A stretch of DNA of 64,000 nt from Phlegmacium glaucopus (taxonomy: Eukaryota; Basidiomycota; Agaricomycetes; Agaricales; Cortinariaceae): contig MU130558.1 of the NCBI GenBank assembly GCA_015039465.1, positions 75,208-139,207 of the forward strand, given 5' to 3'. The position numbers were made by a program, and so were the translations under genes. Below are positions 32,619 to 44,740 of this stretch, piece by piece (positions within the stretch are counted from its first letter, which is position 1; each line of letters starts with the position of its first letter). The notes beneath the pieces were generated by a model. It searched no databases. It was not told the origin of the DNA and saw nothing but the letters and a program-made list of their open reading frames with translations.

Positions 32619-33952
32619 TCAGACGTATTTAGAGAAAAGTGGTATCAGTGATTGAGCTAGTGTATAACTAAACACCAATTTGGGTCCAACAACAAGAATC
32701 TGCAAAAAAAAAAAAAGCAGCAAGTTTTAGCAACAAAAAAAAAAGACGGGAATGTGCTCAAGCGACGCTTACTTTAGGAGTTAATCCCTTGAAAAAAGCC
32801 GTCGGACCCTCGTTTTTGATGAGTTCTTTAATGACCGTTACACCATGTACTTTACGCTCAAAGTTGGCATTCTGAATTCGTGTTTTGACGGTATCGAGGG
32901 GTGCAGCTACGGTGATAGAAGCGATTGCACCAGCTATGGAAGCGATGAAATTTTGAGTCCAGGTTGCTTTTGAGTAGTCTGTCACCCCTAGAGCGTACTC
33001 TTTTGTTACTGCTGAAGCACCGAAAAGCTATAACAGATATGATATGAAATGGGAAAAGACAAGAAAAAGAAAGAGGGTTTTCCAGTTCAAATTTAGTTAT
33101 CGAGTTCGTAAAGAGAAAAGTGAGAAAGACGAACAGCAAAACTTCCGGGAGCATTACGCGCCATTGTCCAGCCCCATCCACGGTAGAGCGTTGTCCCTTC
33201 TTCCATGAATATTCGAACTACTCCTCGACCTCGGAAAGCTTCGGGATTGACTTGACGTTTGATTTTCAAGGCGTCCAAGGGTAGAAGAACCTATGAAAAA
33301 TACCATGAGATCAATCCTGTTGTTCAACATCGAAATCAATGGGGACGTACAACTTCTCCAATACCCGTCAAACTATAACAAAAAAAAAATGAAAATTGGT
33401 CATTTTTTTTTTTTTGGACAGAAACTATATTGCTACGTACCTTCCAGCTGTAGCCTGCATCATCATTTTCCCTTTACGTTCACCAAAGGTATTGGTGAAA
33501 TTAGACTTGTAGTGCTTGTTGATGAGGTCGTTAAACCATGGTTGACCACCAAACTTGTACACCCGTTGTGCAACCTTGTATCCAGCGGCATATCCAAGAC
33601 CAGGGAACAGTGACAGAAATTTGCCTGCAATAGGGGCTGTAGAAGCGTCTCGGAAGATGATGGGTGACAGCGTTGACAAAGAAACCTGTTTTTTTTTACA
33701 AATTGATTTTAACTTTATGTCAACTATGAATGGGGTACAACATGACAGAACCTTGGCTTTGTTACTCATCAAACGTTTCGCCACCGTGTCAACGGGATGA
33801 AAAATGAGGAGTTCCGCAACACCTAAAAAGACCAATAGTTTCAATATCCGAAATGCAAAAACAAATGTGGCAAGGTATTCACCAGATGCTCCCGATCCCA
33901 ATACTCTTGCAGCGCCAGAGTCCTTTCCGTTTGAAGATGAGGGGGGCGACAT
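32619..33952 (-). CDS. GGC1: Mitochondrial GTP/GDP carrier (Ggc1/Yhm1 type)
   Basis: The translated exons closely follow yeast Ggc1: ELLIFHPVDTVAKRLMSN (carrier signature PxD), SPIIFRDASTAPIAGKFLSL, FPGLGYAAGYKVAQRVYKFG, GQPWFNDLINKHYK, LPLDALKIKRQVNPEAFRGR, LYRGWGWTMARNAPGSFA, APLDTVKTRIQNANFE and AFFKGLTPK. A last exon across an intron encodes VGPKLVFSYTLAQSLIPLFS and the stop at 32619. Three carrier repeats with six membrane helices are expected, in the mitochondrial inner membrane, exchanging matrix GDP for GTP and supporting iron balance. Several short introns interrupt the gene (donor GTAAGC after LTPK; TTTGCAG acceptor). The N-terminus MSPPSSSNGKDSGAARVLGS is short and polar, as in the family. 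Confidence 0.9.
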
Positions 33953-34548
33953 GGTGTGTGTGTGATAGAGATTATATTTTAGAAGGAGAAGGAGTCACAC
34001 CAAGAACTGAAGTCCAGGATATATAGGGAGTCGGGCTGCGAACTGGTGTGCTGTTCTGGAGGTTCAAGCCACAGCCTGTAGCAAAAATGCTCAGAAAAAA
34101 TCGAAGGGCGATGAACAACAACAACAAATAAATTGCCTGATCGATTCCACGCGGCCGGCCTGTGGGTTCTTAAACACGGGTTGCATCTAACTCTAAGGTT
34201 GCACAATGTGTGTATTTTTGAGTTTAATGTAGCCTCGATGCTTGATACCTGGATCCAGTGATTCCATAACACTCCCTAAGCAGTGTTGCAGTGTGTACAG
34301 CCCTTCCAAGTTCCTAAGTTCCCTGGATTCCATTTATGCCGTCAATATCGTTATACCTCTATAATATTATGAATTGGTTGCGTATGGCAATACAGGAGAA
34401 AGAAGTAAGTAATCATTACAACCTAGCAGTAACGATCAAGAAAGAAGTTGGATAGATAATACTAGTTGTGCTTCGAATTGGCAAGTAAAAATTGCGAGTG
34501 TAGAACAAGGCTGTTGTAGTTGGCGTTGTGAAGGAAAGAAACCAGACT
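33953..34548. other. Intergenic region, nothing recognised
   Basis: This is the promoter side of the carrier gene and the downstream side of the small gene at 34549. No exon or repeat is evident. Confidence 0.5.
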
Positions 34549-35079
34549 CTATCGCCGGAAGTACCTTTTGTTCCTCATCAAGAGATTGAATTTTTGAATG
34601 ATGGACGACATGTGAAGCTGATGTAGACATTGGAGACCCAGTCGTAACGAAGATCCTGTAGAACGTACCTTGACAACATTATCCTCCTTCTGTGTAGAAT
34701 AAAACACCGTAGGACTTTCCCCTTCCACAATTGTTTGCAAGTCGATGTCGGCCTGTAAGAGCATGAGGAGCAAGAACGGGCCATTAAAAACGGTTGGACT
34801 CACCGACTTGATCTCATAATCATACCTGTTATCCCCAGATGCTTCGCACAAATCAATGGTTTTCTAAATAACGCACATTATTATGAGTGTTTGGAATGAC
34901 AGGGAGTGACAACGCAACAATCCTCCACATACCATCAAATGAGCAGGCGCGGTGGGCAGCATAGGAGGATCACCCTCGATGATAGCAGATTGTCCATGGA
35001 GATAACCGTGCTCCGAAGTGAGGACGAGGGTGAAGGATGGCATTTGAACGCGCGAACGTGCCATAATCATCAACGGCAT
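34549..35079 (-). CDS. Small unknown protein, multi-exon
   Basis: A four-exon model gives about 120 residues: MPLMIMARSRVQMPSFTLVL...PTAPAHLM, then KTIDLCEASGDNRYDYEIKS, then ADIDLQTIVEGESPTVFYST...NVVK, then LHMSSIIQKFNLLMRNKRYF and a stop. Borders are GTATGT/TTTAG, GTGAGT/TTACAG and GTACGT/CATCAG. The first three exons look protein-like and keep phase; the last join is less certain. No signal peptide, membrane segment or known domain is seen. Confidence 0.45.
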
Positions 35080-37511
35080 TTGAGTTTTTTAAAAAAAAGA
35101 GAGTTGAAGTATAACAAGAAAGCGAAAAAAGGGCGAACAAAAGATTCCCGTGGTAGAAAGCTAAAAATCTGAATGGATTGTGGTGGGTGAGGGACTGAAA
35201 GAGAATTCCAAGACGAAAAAGAACTTTGTTCTTAGTTCTTATACTTGGTTGATTCAGCTGTTGACGTGAATCAGGAAATAGATATGGTTGCCAAATGAAA
35301 AAAAAAAGATTTAGGAATCTGATATCACGGTGATTAGGTGTGAGCATGCCAGTGACGACTGCAAGATTCCGAGTTAAATCGAAGTCAAACTTCTCTTTCC
35401 TACCAGCGCCTTTATAAGCGTAAATACACCCCCCCGAGACCAACGGAAGATGCTCAATAAACAAGAGGTCATCTCAGTAGAGACGAGGGGATCGTTCAAA
35501 TCCACGACTTGGAGTGGTGGGGCCAACTCTGGACATGAAGCATGAAAACAGCTCCATATTCCTTCCTTCCTAAATTTTATCGAATCTCGAGGTGTGAAAT
35601 CATCGTTACAACCTTCCAACTATTTGAGGTCTGCCTCCGACACGACTGGGGATTTGTTATCGAAGGTTCAGTTCACATTCACATACAGCGAAGTGAGTCA
35701 GTCGGTCTTGGCACTCCTTTATCTTCCCAACACCAAAACGACATGAAAAGGAAGGCGCCATAGATTACCGATGCAGAGAGTGTTACAACATCGTCCGAAC
35801 CCTGAAATCTCCTTACCCCGACGAACAAGCACCTCGCCGAGATTTAGAAGCGAAGAAGGTCCAGCGCCCAGCGGATTCTCCCAAAGAAATTTTCAAGTCA
35901 GATTGACTGACTCACCATCTGAGGCATTGTCCGACTTTTTTTTGTTTTGTTTGAATGAGATCCAAATATTACACTGGCGACTAACCTTGGTATCAATTCC
36001 GACTTATTGGCATGAAATCACAACACCGGATAGCCCTCATAATGTCCGCAAGATAGGAAAGATCCTTCTCGTGGATGCCTTTGCCAAATAGTCAAGTATC
36101 GATAAACTTTACGTAGCTTGTATCGACTGAGTGGGACAACCCATTGCACTTCCGTTTCATCATGATGTCGATGATAAGGTATGTAAGGGCTCTTGTCGTG
36201 AGCAGATCGGGGAACACTCCCCCATTGCATGTGACATATTGTCGATCGCGGCCAATCCAAGAAATCGATATCACCGACTGGGGCAGCATAGAACGGGTGT
36301 CCGACGACGTTTAGATATGAGCCGGAGGTGAGCTGTTTTAGCACAAAGAAGATGTATGGACAAAGTTTGGACTGATCAGCGGTGTTTCAAACACTCTACG
36401 CCGTACGCCGCGGCTCAGTTCAGCCACAGCTCAGCGCTCATTGATGTATATAAGAATTCAGAATTTCCTGGCCTACACTCAAGTCACGATGAACTGAGGA
36501 CTCGAAGGAAAACGTAATTTTCCATAGTACGGACTCTTTGAACGATAAGTATCGATATTTTAACATTCATCGAGGCGTTTAATAATATATCTTCGTCAAG
36601 GTCAGCGGACTGAAAAAATGACAAGTAGAAAGTTACTGCTATGATGAATCAACCGTTTGAAATCATACTACAAGAAGTTTTCAAATATTCTAGGTGATTT
36701 TTGTCTCTTCCAAGAATCGTCAGCAACGTCTTTTGAAGAATTAATTTGCCTTAATAAAGTGCTCTGCTCGAGTTCACAGAAGTTTAACGTACTCCGGTGG
36801 AGATTGCATCAACGGTCGGCCCAAAAGTGAGTCAAGAGATGCGCTATCACTCTGCCTCTACCCTCAGAGAAGCTCAGATTTGAAGAATTCAAGTTGTTAC
36901 CCGAACAAAGCAGCTCTGACCAGACTGATCGGGACTTCTTTAAATTTCCAGGAGTCAGACAGATTATGGTCGCAACGCTGAAGGTCTCGTTGTATCCAGC
37001 ACAGCAGAGCTCGGCTATATATCCCATTATTTCTAATCTCTAAATTTCAACCTGTATCTATTTTAATATCGACAACTTACGTGCAACAAAAAAAAAAAGA
37101 TGAATGTTTCATATGCGACCGTCGGCAACCTTCTCATCACTCCACTCAACAACACGAGGCTCAATTGCCAACAAGTAACATTTAGAACATATCATCCAGA
37201 TGTCCAGATCATCCAGATGTCCAGAAAGCATGGAACAGCAGACTAGATTCCAACGGTCAATTTCATATGGTTCTATGATACATTTAGATATGAGCTCTCG
37301 GCGTAGATAATACGTGAGGTGTGATAGGTTTTATGATCACGTCTGGGAAGCCGTCAAGGCCAAGCAGGGCGCGGTTTTCGAAACACGAAACAGAAATAAT
37401 CGTCAGGGAAGAAGGGGTTCAATAAACAAAAGGGCATATACGCAGTGGGGGGAAACTTTTGATCTCAACAATCTACAAAGAGTCAAAGCAGAAAGAAAAG
37501 GAGGGATCGCT
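35080..37511. other. Gene-poor stretch
   Basis: No convincing gene was found in about 2.4 kb. Minus-strand frames at 35619-35374 and 36344-36018 have non-repetitive composition and could be exon remnants, but no start, splice chain or family was recognised. Confidence 0.4.
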
Positions 37512-38079
37512 TTACACACATGAATTGACGACGGTGGAGGATGTCGCGCTTCTAGTTCTGATAAGTTTTTGAACGAGCAACTTGACCTTGCCAGTGAAAG
37601 TAAACAGGTGCTGCAGAATGCGAATGGAAGATGAGTTGCCACCGAAGACGAACAGGGGGAAATTTCTGACTCACCCGTATCAAGCCCCGTATCCCACGGA
37701 AATCAGTGTCGTCTTCGTCTTCGCTCTCATCACCCGTTGTAGGGGTAGCAGTCTAGTATCTGTAGTAAGGCTCCAGTCTGGGGAAGCAGGAAACGGTGGA
37801 CTGACAGCAGATGCGTAACTGAAAGCCAAGGTTGGACGAGAACGGACGTCCAAATTGTTCTAGACGCGAAGAGGAGAGTCAAAGTAAGGTCAAGTTAAGC
37901 AAAAAATCACGAAGGAAAGTGAGATTGACTGCAAAACGTAGAGGGACCAATGATCTAGACCAAGAAATATGGGAATGTGGACGTGAAGGATAGGAAAGAT
38001 TGGGAAGGATGGCTTTATGATGGCCGGAAGACGAAACCAGCTTGAATGAAGGCAAAGGTTGTTCTTGAGAACGCGACAT
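37512..38079 (-). CDS. Small unknown protein with acidic patch
   Basis: A four-exon model of about 125 residues joins in phase with canonical borders: MSRSQEQPLPSFKLVSSSG...SLVPLRFA, intron GTCAAT...GTCTAG, NNLDVRSRPTLAFSYASA, intron GTCAGT...ATACTAG, then TATPTTGDESEDEDDTDF plus RGIRGLIR, intron GTGAGT...TCTGCAG, and HLFTFTGKVKLLVQKLIRTR with a stop at 37512. The order is a basic Ser/Pro-rich N-terminus, an acidic patch and a basic amphipathic C-terminus. No known domain was recognised. The consistent phases make it more likely real than the competing longer frames. Confidence 0.55.
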
Positions 38080-41000
38080 GTTGACAAGGGGGGCTTAATT
38101 CTGGGGGCTTTTGGTGAGTAGTAGTAGGGATTGAGCAGCAGGGTGGCGGGTGCGAGTAAAGGTGAAGAAGCAATGTTGATCCAAACCCTGGTCTGTACGT
38201 GAAGGTGGTCGTTAGAGAAGTAAGAAAGGAGGAAGGAGTGAAAAAAATAAAGACATTGACCCTTCTATATATCCGAAATTGAAGGCACGTTCCAACAGAC
38301 CACAAATGATGGTTTCCATATTGAGGGACGGCTATATCCGTTGGTTTGAACCTTAGATCGAATTTTTGCCTCCGCTGGCGTAAATTGTAGTTCCAAGAGC
38401 CATGGGTGCCGTCAAGTGAGTTCCTCGACAACGCTTTTCCATTCAGTGAGCCAAACGTGCAGGTTAGCGAGCTTCTTGAAAAGCAGGCTTTGCCAAGTTA
38501 TGACAATCCACGCCCTTGGTTGGGGATTTTAGGCCACCTGTAGTCTTGCCTCAAGGTGGTCTATTCTGGCTCAAGGTTGAAGAGCATCAAGAATCCCGTC
38601 TAGGAAACGCCCGAAGAAGCCGTGAGTCGGCGTTCTGGTCAACTGGGAAACTGATATGATACTGCGCGGCGTTCTCAAGATGCGGCCGAAGGAATTTCTC
38701 CCACATCGGCAAAAGTTTTCAAAGGAAAGGGGGTTCTTATCCAGGGACCCAAACGCAATTGCATCATGCCCAGCTTTGGGTGAGGAGAGTGAAGGCACCG
38801 TGATGTTTCGCAAGGAAGTACCTCGCGAGCTACAACAGTACCACTCTACATCCGCGCTACTAGGCTCTGGTGCTTTCTCGTTTGCTCTAGCTCTCACACG
38901 TGAACAAGTCTAGACGACGATTTCTAGGGCATAGTGCGGCCTAGTCACGCCGCGTGACACATCTGGAGGTGACTACTGAGGCTTCTTACTATGACGATTG
39001 GGTAGTCACAATCCTACAAAAAAGTGCGCCGCCACGGCGCTGAAAGGGATGCGCATTCTGCAGAGGGGTGCCAGTTGACCGCCTAACTTTCCAGGAATAA
39101 TAGACAAGACTGGACGAATCAAAGTCTATAGCCAAATGTGACCGCAAAAAAGTTCGTTCTGAGGATGGGTCCAGGAAACCAGAGTTCCAGAAAGCTGGAG
39201 GGGCTAGAAACAGATATAGAAAATACTGAGGCCGTTGTAAACAGGCTCTGGTAAAAACAGCTTGAGGCCCTGTGAGTTCTCGGTTCTCGATGCCACCGGT
39301 ACGATGAATCTGGAGAGCAACATCCACGCCTTATATGCAGGGCGTATTGCGGTCTCTGCAAAGCCACCCTACGGGCGTCCGTGATACAAACGTCTTTGAA
39401 ATGATTGCTGAATTGTAACTTGTCGTTGAAGGCAGCGGAAGAGTGCTGGGTACCCACAGTGGCAGTCCTCTTCCCTGACTCTTCCTAACCATCTGAAGGT
39501 TCTTATATGGTCCTATAGGCGTCTGCGTTCCCGTACAGTTGGTGGGAAAAATGAAACGAAATTGATCCCCATTACTTTTTTCCAGGTGGTGTACCATCCA
39601 AATTAAGTGGTGTATAGAGGGTATGGCTGTCGTATGGATGCCCATATAAAGAGCGTTATGGTCATCTGCCTGGGGTGTTTGTGGTCCATCTAGTAAAGAC
39701 AGGATCTCAACTGTGTGTGGCGGGGATCCAAAATAAATTTGGCTATACAGTCCATTTTTTATTTTGGATCCCCGCCACGCACCAGCTGGTTTAATCGACG
39801 TACATACAGCCATTTCAGAAATTCTTGACCGTGGTTTATAGCAGATAGAAATAAAAAAAGTATAAAATCCTTTCCTTTGTGTACCACGCTTAATCCTTGT
39901 CTGTTTATTGTAGTAATAGAGTGCCTATGAGATAATGAATACTTCATCTGCTTTAAAAGACTGAACTCTGGAGGGACTTTGGAGGAACCGATCCTCAGCT
40001 TCATGTCATGTCGCTGCTTGGCAGGACAAGTGGAAAAGAGTGTTTGTAAATTACGTTGTGTTCCTTTTCCTATGTCTACAATAGCCGTTCAGATCCTGTA
40101 CTCTTCCCGCTTTTATAGCTACTTCAGTGGGCCGGGGTCTGCTCTTCCCAACGTAAAGGTCCACCACCCAAGTTTCCAAAATTTCACGTTTTATATGGGG
40201 GCGTACTCGTTACCACTAGCTGCCTAATAGACGAGTATATAGGCCACTGAAATAAACATGCAGCAGTGCAACAAACCGTCTGGATCAATACCAACTGACC
40301 AACCAACTTGTTGAAGAATTCTCTTCCGACTCGTAATCCCAGGCTCGGGGATAAAATCCATCCAAAAAATAATGCTATGGGCAACGGAGAACTAGGATTG
40401 CTAAATTGCCTAGGGTGGGCAAAATTGGGTGGAAGCTCTCCAAAATAAGGTATGTTTCTGCCCAAAAAGGTAATTCTCCATGATGGGAAATCTCCGAGAA
40501 CATACTTCCAATGTTTTCAGAGATTTCTCATGTTGGACTTTGGAAAATAGTACAAGGCTGGAGAATGGCTCAGATGGCCTTACGTACACAGTTTTCCAAC
40601 AAAAATTCAAGCCCTGCAGGCCGGCTGATCTACGCTTACCTCAGGTCACAGAACAACATCCCGGTTCCCCTTTGGCTATAGGCAGTGATAGAACGAAGAA
40701 AACCATGAAAAAGAGAAAAGCAGTTTTTGCATCCGAAATTGGGAAGGTCGGTAAGAAATTTGTCTGACCCAAACTTCGCGCTTGCGTGTAACACCTTGAA
40801 AGATTTGCACCTCTAGGGTATTTGCGTCAGTACTAATACTCTGCCTGGCACCATAAAAGGTGACGTTCACTTACCTTGGGTAATGTCAGGATGTCAGATG
40901 GATGAAGGAATGCAAATAAGAATCGTTAAGGTCAAATGCTTCCCAGAGTTGGTCCCAGTATAAGCTAGAGCTGGTTGTAACGACAATGGCGGCCCCACTG

Positions 41001-41136
41001 GCAGGCTAACAATAGAATTCCAAAAAAAAATCTCATAAAAATAATACTTACCTAAAGTACAATTATCCAGACTCTACGTGCAATTGTATCCGAGAGAGGT
41101 ATCCATGCAGTTCTGAATTTCTGTGAAGTCACAAAA
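38080..41136. other. Gene-poor stretch with one perfect hairpin
   Basis: About 3 kb contains only unconvincing frames on both strands. The single clear structure is the inverted repeat at 39717-39778, listed separately. Confidence 0.4.
39717..39778. repeat. Perfect 21-bp inverted repeat (hairpin)
   Basis: GTGGCGGGGATCCAAAATAA plus A (39717-39737) is the exact reverse complement of 39758-39778, with a 20-base loop. It could be a minimal remnant of an element's termini or a transcribed hairpin. Confidence 0.75.
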
Positions 41137-43421
41137 TTATCCTAAGTTATACCTCCCTACAACCTTGTCCCATATCGCCTTGGTGTCTATACTTGCTCCA
41201 AGGCGAGAGGCGAGGAGAAACGATCCGCTCAATTTTCTGTTATTCAGTTAGGTACTTATTGGGTGAACGAGAAAGGTTGAAACATACCGATTCAAACTAT
41301 AAGTCTCTCTGGGCGGCGGTGTCAAACGATGCCTCAGCATCACGGGTATCTGTGCCCGAATCTCGTTAGCGATATCTGCCCATTGCGACCCTTGCCCGAA
41401 GGAAAACGGTTGCGGAGTTTCGGATTTGAATGGTGTGGCAAGAAGAATCATAGATTTAACATGGGCGTCAAGCATGATCTGCAACAGGGGGTGGGTAGGT
41501 GAAGAATTGTACGTGAACAGGCGAGGAATTAATGGCTGACCTCATTTTCTTCGCCTGTAAGATACCCTAACTTCAAGCTCCATTCAATGCATGCTTCGCG
41601 ATCACCAGACGCCGCAGATTGGAGGAAAGAAAGCCACATATCCATGAATTCTTTTGAATAAGTCCTCGTGGCTCCGAAATCAACCAATTCGATCTGGAAC
41701 TAGATTTAATGCCAAATCCTTTCAATAGAGGGAATGAACAAACGTACCTGGCGAGTTTCTGGATTCCACAGAAAATTGGTCCAATTAGGATCGGTCTGCA
41801 TAGCCCTGAACTCGAAGAGTTCTTTCAAACATAGTTCGATGATCCGGGCAGAGATCTAGGGGCAGCAAAAAGGAACATGAGAAATATTCGTGGAAACGAG
41901 AAGAAAACCTACCTCGTCTCTATCTTTCTGTGTGAGGTTGTTAGCGTCCGCCTCACCCACGCTGACCCCGTTCACTCTCTCCATCACGAGCACAGTCGAT
42001 GTACTGCCTTCCCATGCCCATGGGACTTTATACCGTGGATCGTTGCCAAGAAATTCGGATGAACCAAATGCCTTCAGGAAAGATGCTTCCCTGACGTAGT
42101 CACATTCATCTGCTAGCTCATCCTTCATCACCTGAACTAGTCTTGAGCGAATACCTCGTTTTTCAAGTAAAAAGTTGACATACCTGAATAGTCTTGTCCA
42201 AGAAAAGGCCCTTCGGTAGTAGTTTGCCTGCTGTTAGCAAGAGCTTAACATATCCAATATCACTCGCGATCGAATTGACGATATTCGGGAATTGAATTTT
42301 TACTGCAACAGGTTCTTCACGTCCTGTAGGAGACACTTCTGGTGCTAAAACAGCAGTATGAACCTGACCGATAGAAGCAGCAGCAAAAGGAATTCTATCG
42401 AAGCTCACGAAGAGCGTTGACCAGGAAGAACCAAAAGAATTGGTCAACACTTGCTGAGAAACGTGCAGTTAATGATAGAGGTTGATTGGGAGGAAAATAA
42501 AAAACGTACTTCCATCTGCCAATCCGGCATGTAATGCGCGCTATCCTGCACTCTACGGAATATTTTATCGATGTCCGCAGGTAAAACATGGGTATCTGTG
42601 AGGTGTCATCCAATGAGTCGTGCAATGAGCCGTAGTAGAATTGAAACTGTGGGCCACGACATACCTTGTATACTCATGAACTGTCCTAGCTTCAAAGCTG
42701 CTCCCCGCATCTGTGATAATTTCGTGACCAAACGTTTGACGTTCGCCTCCGTCATCATGACGGATGAAGATTGGTCTTGAGATCCTGATCCTGTCCTACG
42801 GAGAATCTCAGAGGCCGCTCCATACCCCAACGACGCAGCTAAGCCTAGACGAGATGCTTAAGAACAAAGGATAAGAAAGTCGAACAATGCCTGCAAACCT
42901 CCGTAATGGAAAAATCTACCAATTCTCGATGACGGAACTGTCGAAGATTGCAAGTTTCGCGAGACAGTCGTTGGAACTATTCGTTCGGATATCGGTGTTG
43001 GTGTCATTGGAGAGTCCTGAAAATACAGTGAAGGTGTCAATTAATGCACGTTACGATTAAGTGTTGGATTAGAGCGTACAGTCTCTGTATCCACAACTTG
43101 AATGATTGGCGAGTCATTTATGTCCTGTACTAACGGTTGAACTTCCTTTGCCAATTCTTCAACCTCATTAGGACCAGGTTCCTCTTTCCTTCCAGCTTCA
43201 AACCCATGTTCAAAATTTCCTTCGGCAACACGTGTAGGATCGACGACCAGGATCGGAACAAACTCGGGTGTGTCCTCTGTGCGTCGACGTTTTCGGGAGT
43301 TTAGAGGTGCAGAGGTAGACCTGGGAACTATTTGTGCTGCTCGATATCGCGCAGCATGAGATAAAATTTCGGCTGTAGAGTGTAAGACACAAAGCCAGTT
43401 GTAGGCTGGTCCAGGTGGCAT
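41137..43421 (-). CDS. COQ8: COQ8/ABC1-type atypical kinase (coenzyme Q biosynthesis)
   Basis: Exons carry the ABC1/ADCK (UbiB) signatures in order: the KxGQ motif in MRGAALKLGQFMSIQ, the nucleotide-loop AAASIGQVHTAV, the invariant Lys in EPVAVKIQFPN, TVLVMERVNGVSVGEADA, MQTDPNWTNFLWNPETRQ as the catalytic-loop equivalent, and IELVDFGATRTYSKEFMDMW with the DFG. The C-terminus reads SGSFLLASRLGASIDTKAIW before the stop at 41137. By family it sits in the mitochondrial inner membrane/matrix and supports the CoQ-synthesis complex through ATPase activity. The start at 43421 (MPPGPAYNWL) is preferred to an upstream in-frame Met. The first 200 residues are poorly conserved, with an Arg-rich segment (NSRKRRRTEDTPEF) that could belong to the targeting region. 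At least seven introns are present. Confidence 0.9.
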
Positions 43422-43511
43422 CAAGGCCGAGTCCAAGTTCCGTTTGAAGTCCGACCAACACACACCGCTAAAAAATTTGATGGATATATCTAACAATAAA
43501 CAACATGTAGG

Positions 43512-44740
43512 CTATCTCAGACGAGCATCCACACATATTTCAACTCTTCTCTCGCACAATCCATGGAACACCTCAGCGTGTTGCCCAAGAAACGGCCAAT
43601 CCATTGCCAAGATTTTAATGCGTCGGAGCCTGTGGAAAGATGGGCCAGTCAAGATCGAGTCAATGACTTTCCATCGATCCTTCACGTCTTCTTCATAGCT
43701 ATCGAACATGGATACACCGGCATTCTTGACACTGAATGTGATATATTCAAGCGGACTCGATTGCGCTAGCGAGAGTTGGCGAAGAAGGCGTGGAACAGCT
43801 CCTTGAGGACCTGAGGCCGTTACTTGAAGACAAAGGGAGCGTAGCCTCTGGAGGGAGTTAAAATCTACCGTGACAGTATCTGGTGATAAATACGTTAATT
43901 TATCATATTGAGGGAAGGCCAGAGAAATCTCAAGCAACCTTCATGTTCGTTGTCCATTATCCATGTGATGTGCTCTAGAGTTTCAGCCGACCGTTCCATA
44001 AAGTTGTGGATTAGGCTATCAAGACCATTGTCAGGACGATCGCCAGTAGCAACTACGAGGTGCTTCAAGAACAGGTTGGATGTCGGGAATTCAACTTGTG
44101 AAGCTGGGAAGGCGAAGGTAGAGTCCCATATCTCGAGGACCTGAATTTGAGTAAGATCCAAGAGCAGGTACTGCGGAAATCCTGAAATGCCAGCAATAGA
44201 AAAGGCAGTAAGGTCGGGCTTGCGCATAATATTTGCGATGGCTTGTTGCAGCGACTCGGGAAACTCGTCAGCCCAGTCAAGTTTATTCTGGTGTTTTGCG
44301 ATGAAACGAAAACCACGGATGTTGGGCAGGCTAGATAGGATTGACACGTAGCAACTCTCCATCTGCGATACCAATAAAAGTCGATTCTCCGCCCTCCTAG
44401 CATCGTGCGTCCTTGAATATATATTGGCTTTTTTATCGGGCGGTATTCTGCAATCTCCTAGTCGTATCTCCTTGACGTGTCCCCCAAGGTCGGGATGCCT
44501 TTTGAGTAAATTGTCCAAGAGCTCAGAGCGTTGTTGTTGTTTGAAAGGGTCGGTGCATGATTGTAGGTCGACTACCTTGAAAATGTGCGGTCGAGAGATT
44601 CTTCGGGTGAAGCGTGAGACCAAGGATAATGCAGCAAGCATGTCCATATCTCTGCGTCTAGCGAATACATCGATAATGAGCTCGATGATGTCCAGATAGA
44701 ATGGTAGACCCATGAGTGGGATATGGGGCTCGCCAGTCAC
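43512..44740 (-). CDS. F-box/LRR-type protein
   Basis: The N-terminus (MTGEPHIPLMGLPFYLDIIE, then ELIIDVFARRRDMDMLAALS with LVSRFTRRISRPHIF) is a divergent F-box-like domain as found in mushroom gene families. The rest is leucine-rich and repeat-like. One intron (GTTGCT...TCACCAG) joins NEHE to DTVTVDFNSLQRLRSLCLQV, giving about 390 residues, with the stop at 43512. It lies 90 bp upstream of the COQ8 start on the same strand, so the two are close tandem neighbours. It is likely a substrate adaptor for an SCF ubiquitin ligase; the target is unknown. Confidence 0.75.

Noticed and set aside
36018..36344. 108-codon minus frame with non-repetitive composition
   Set aside because: It has no domain, splice partner or codon pattern strong enough to call a gene; left as intergenic.
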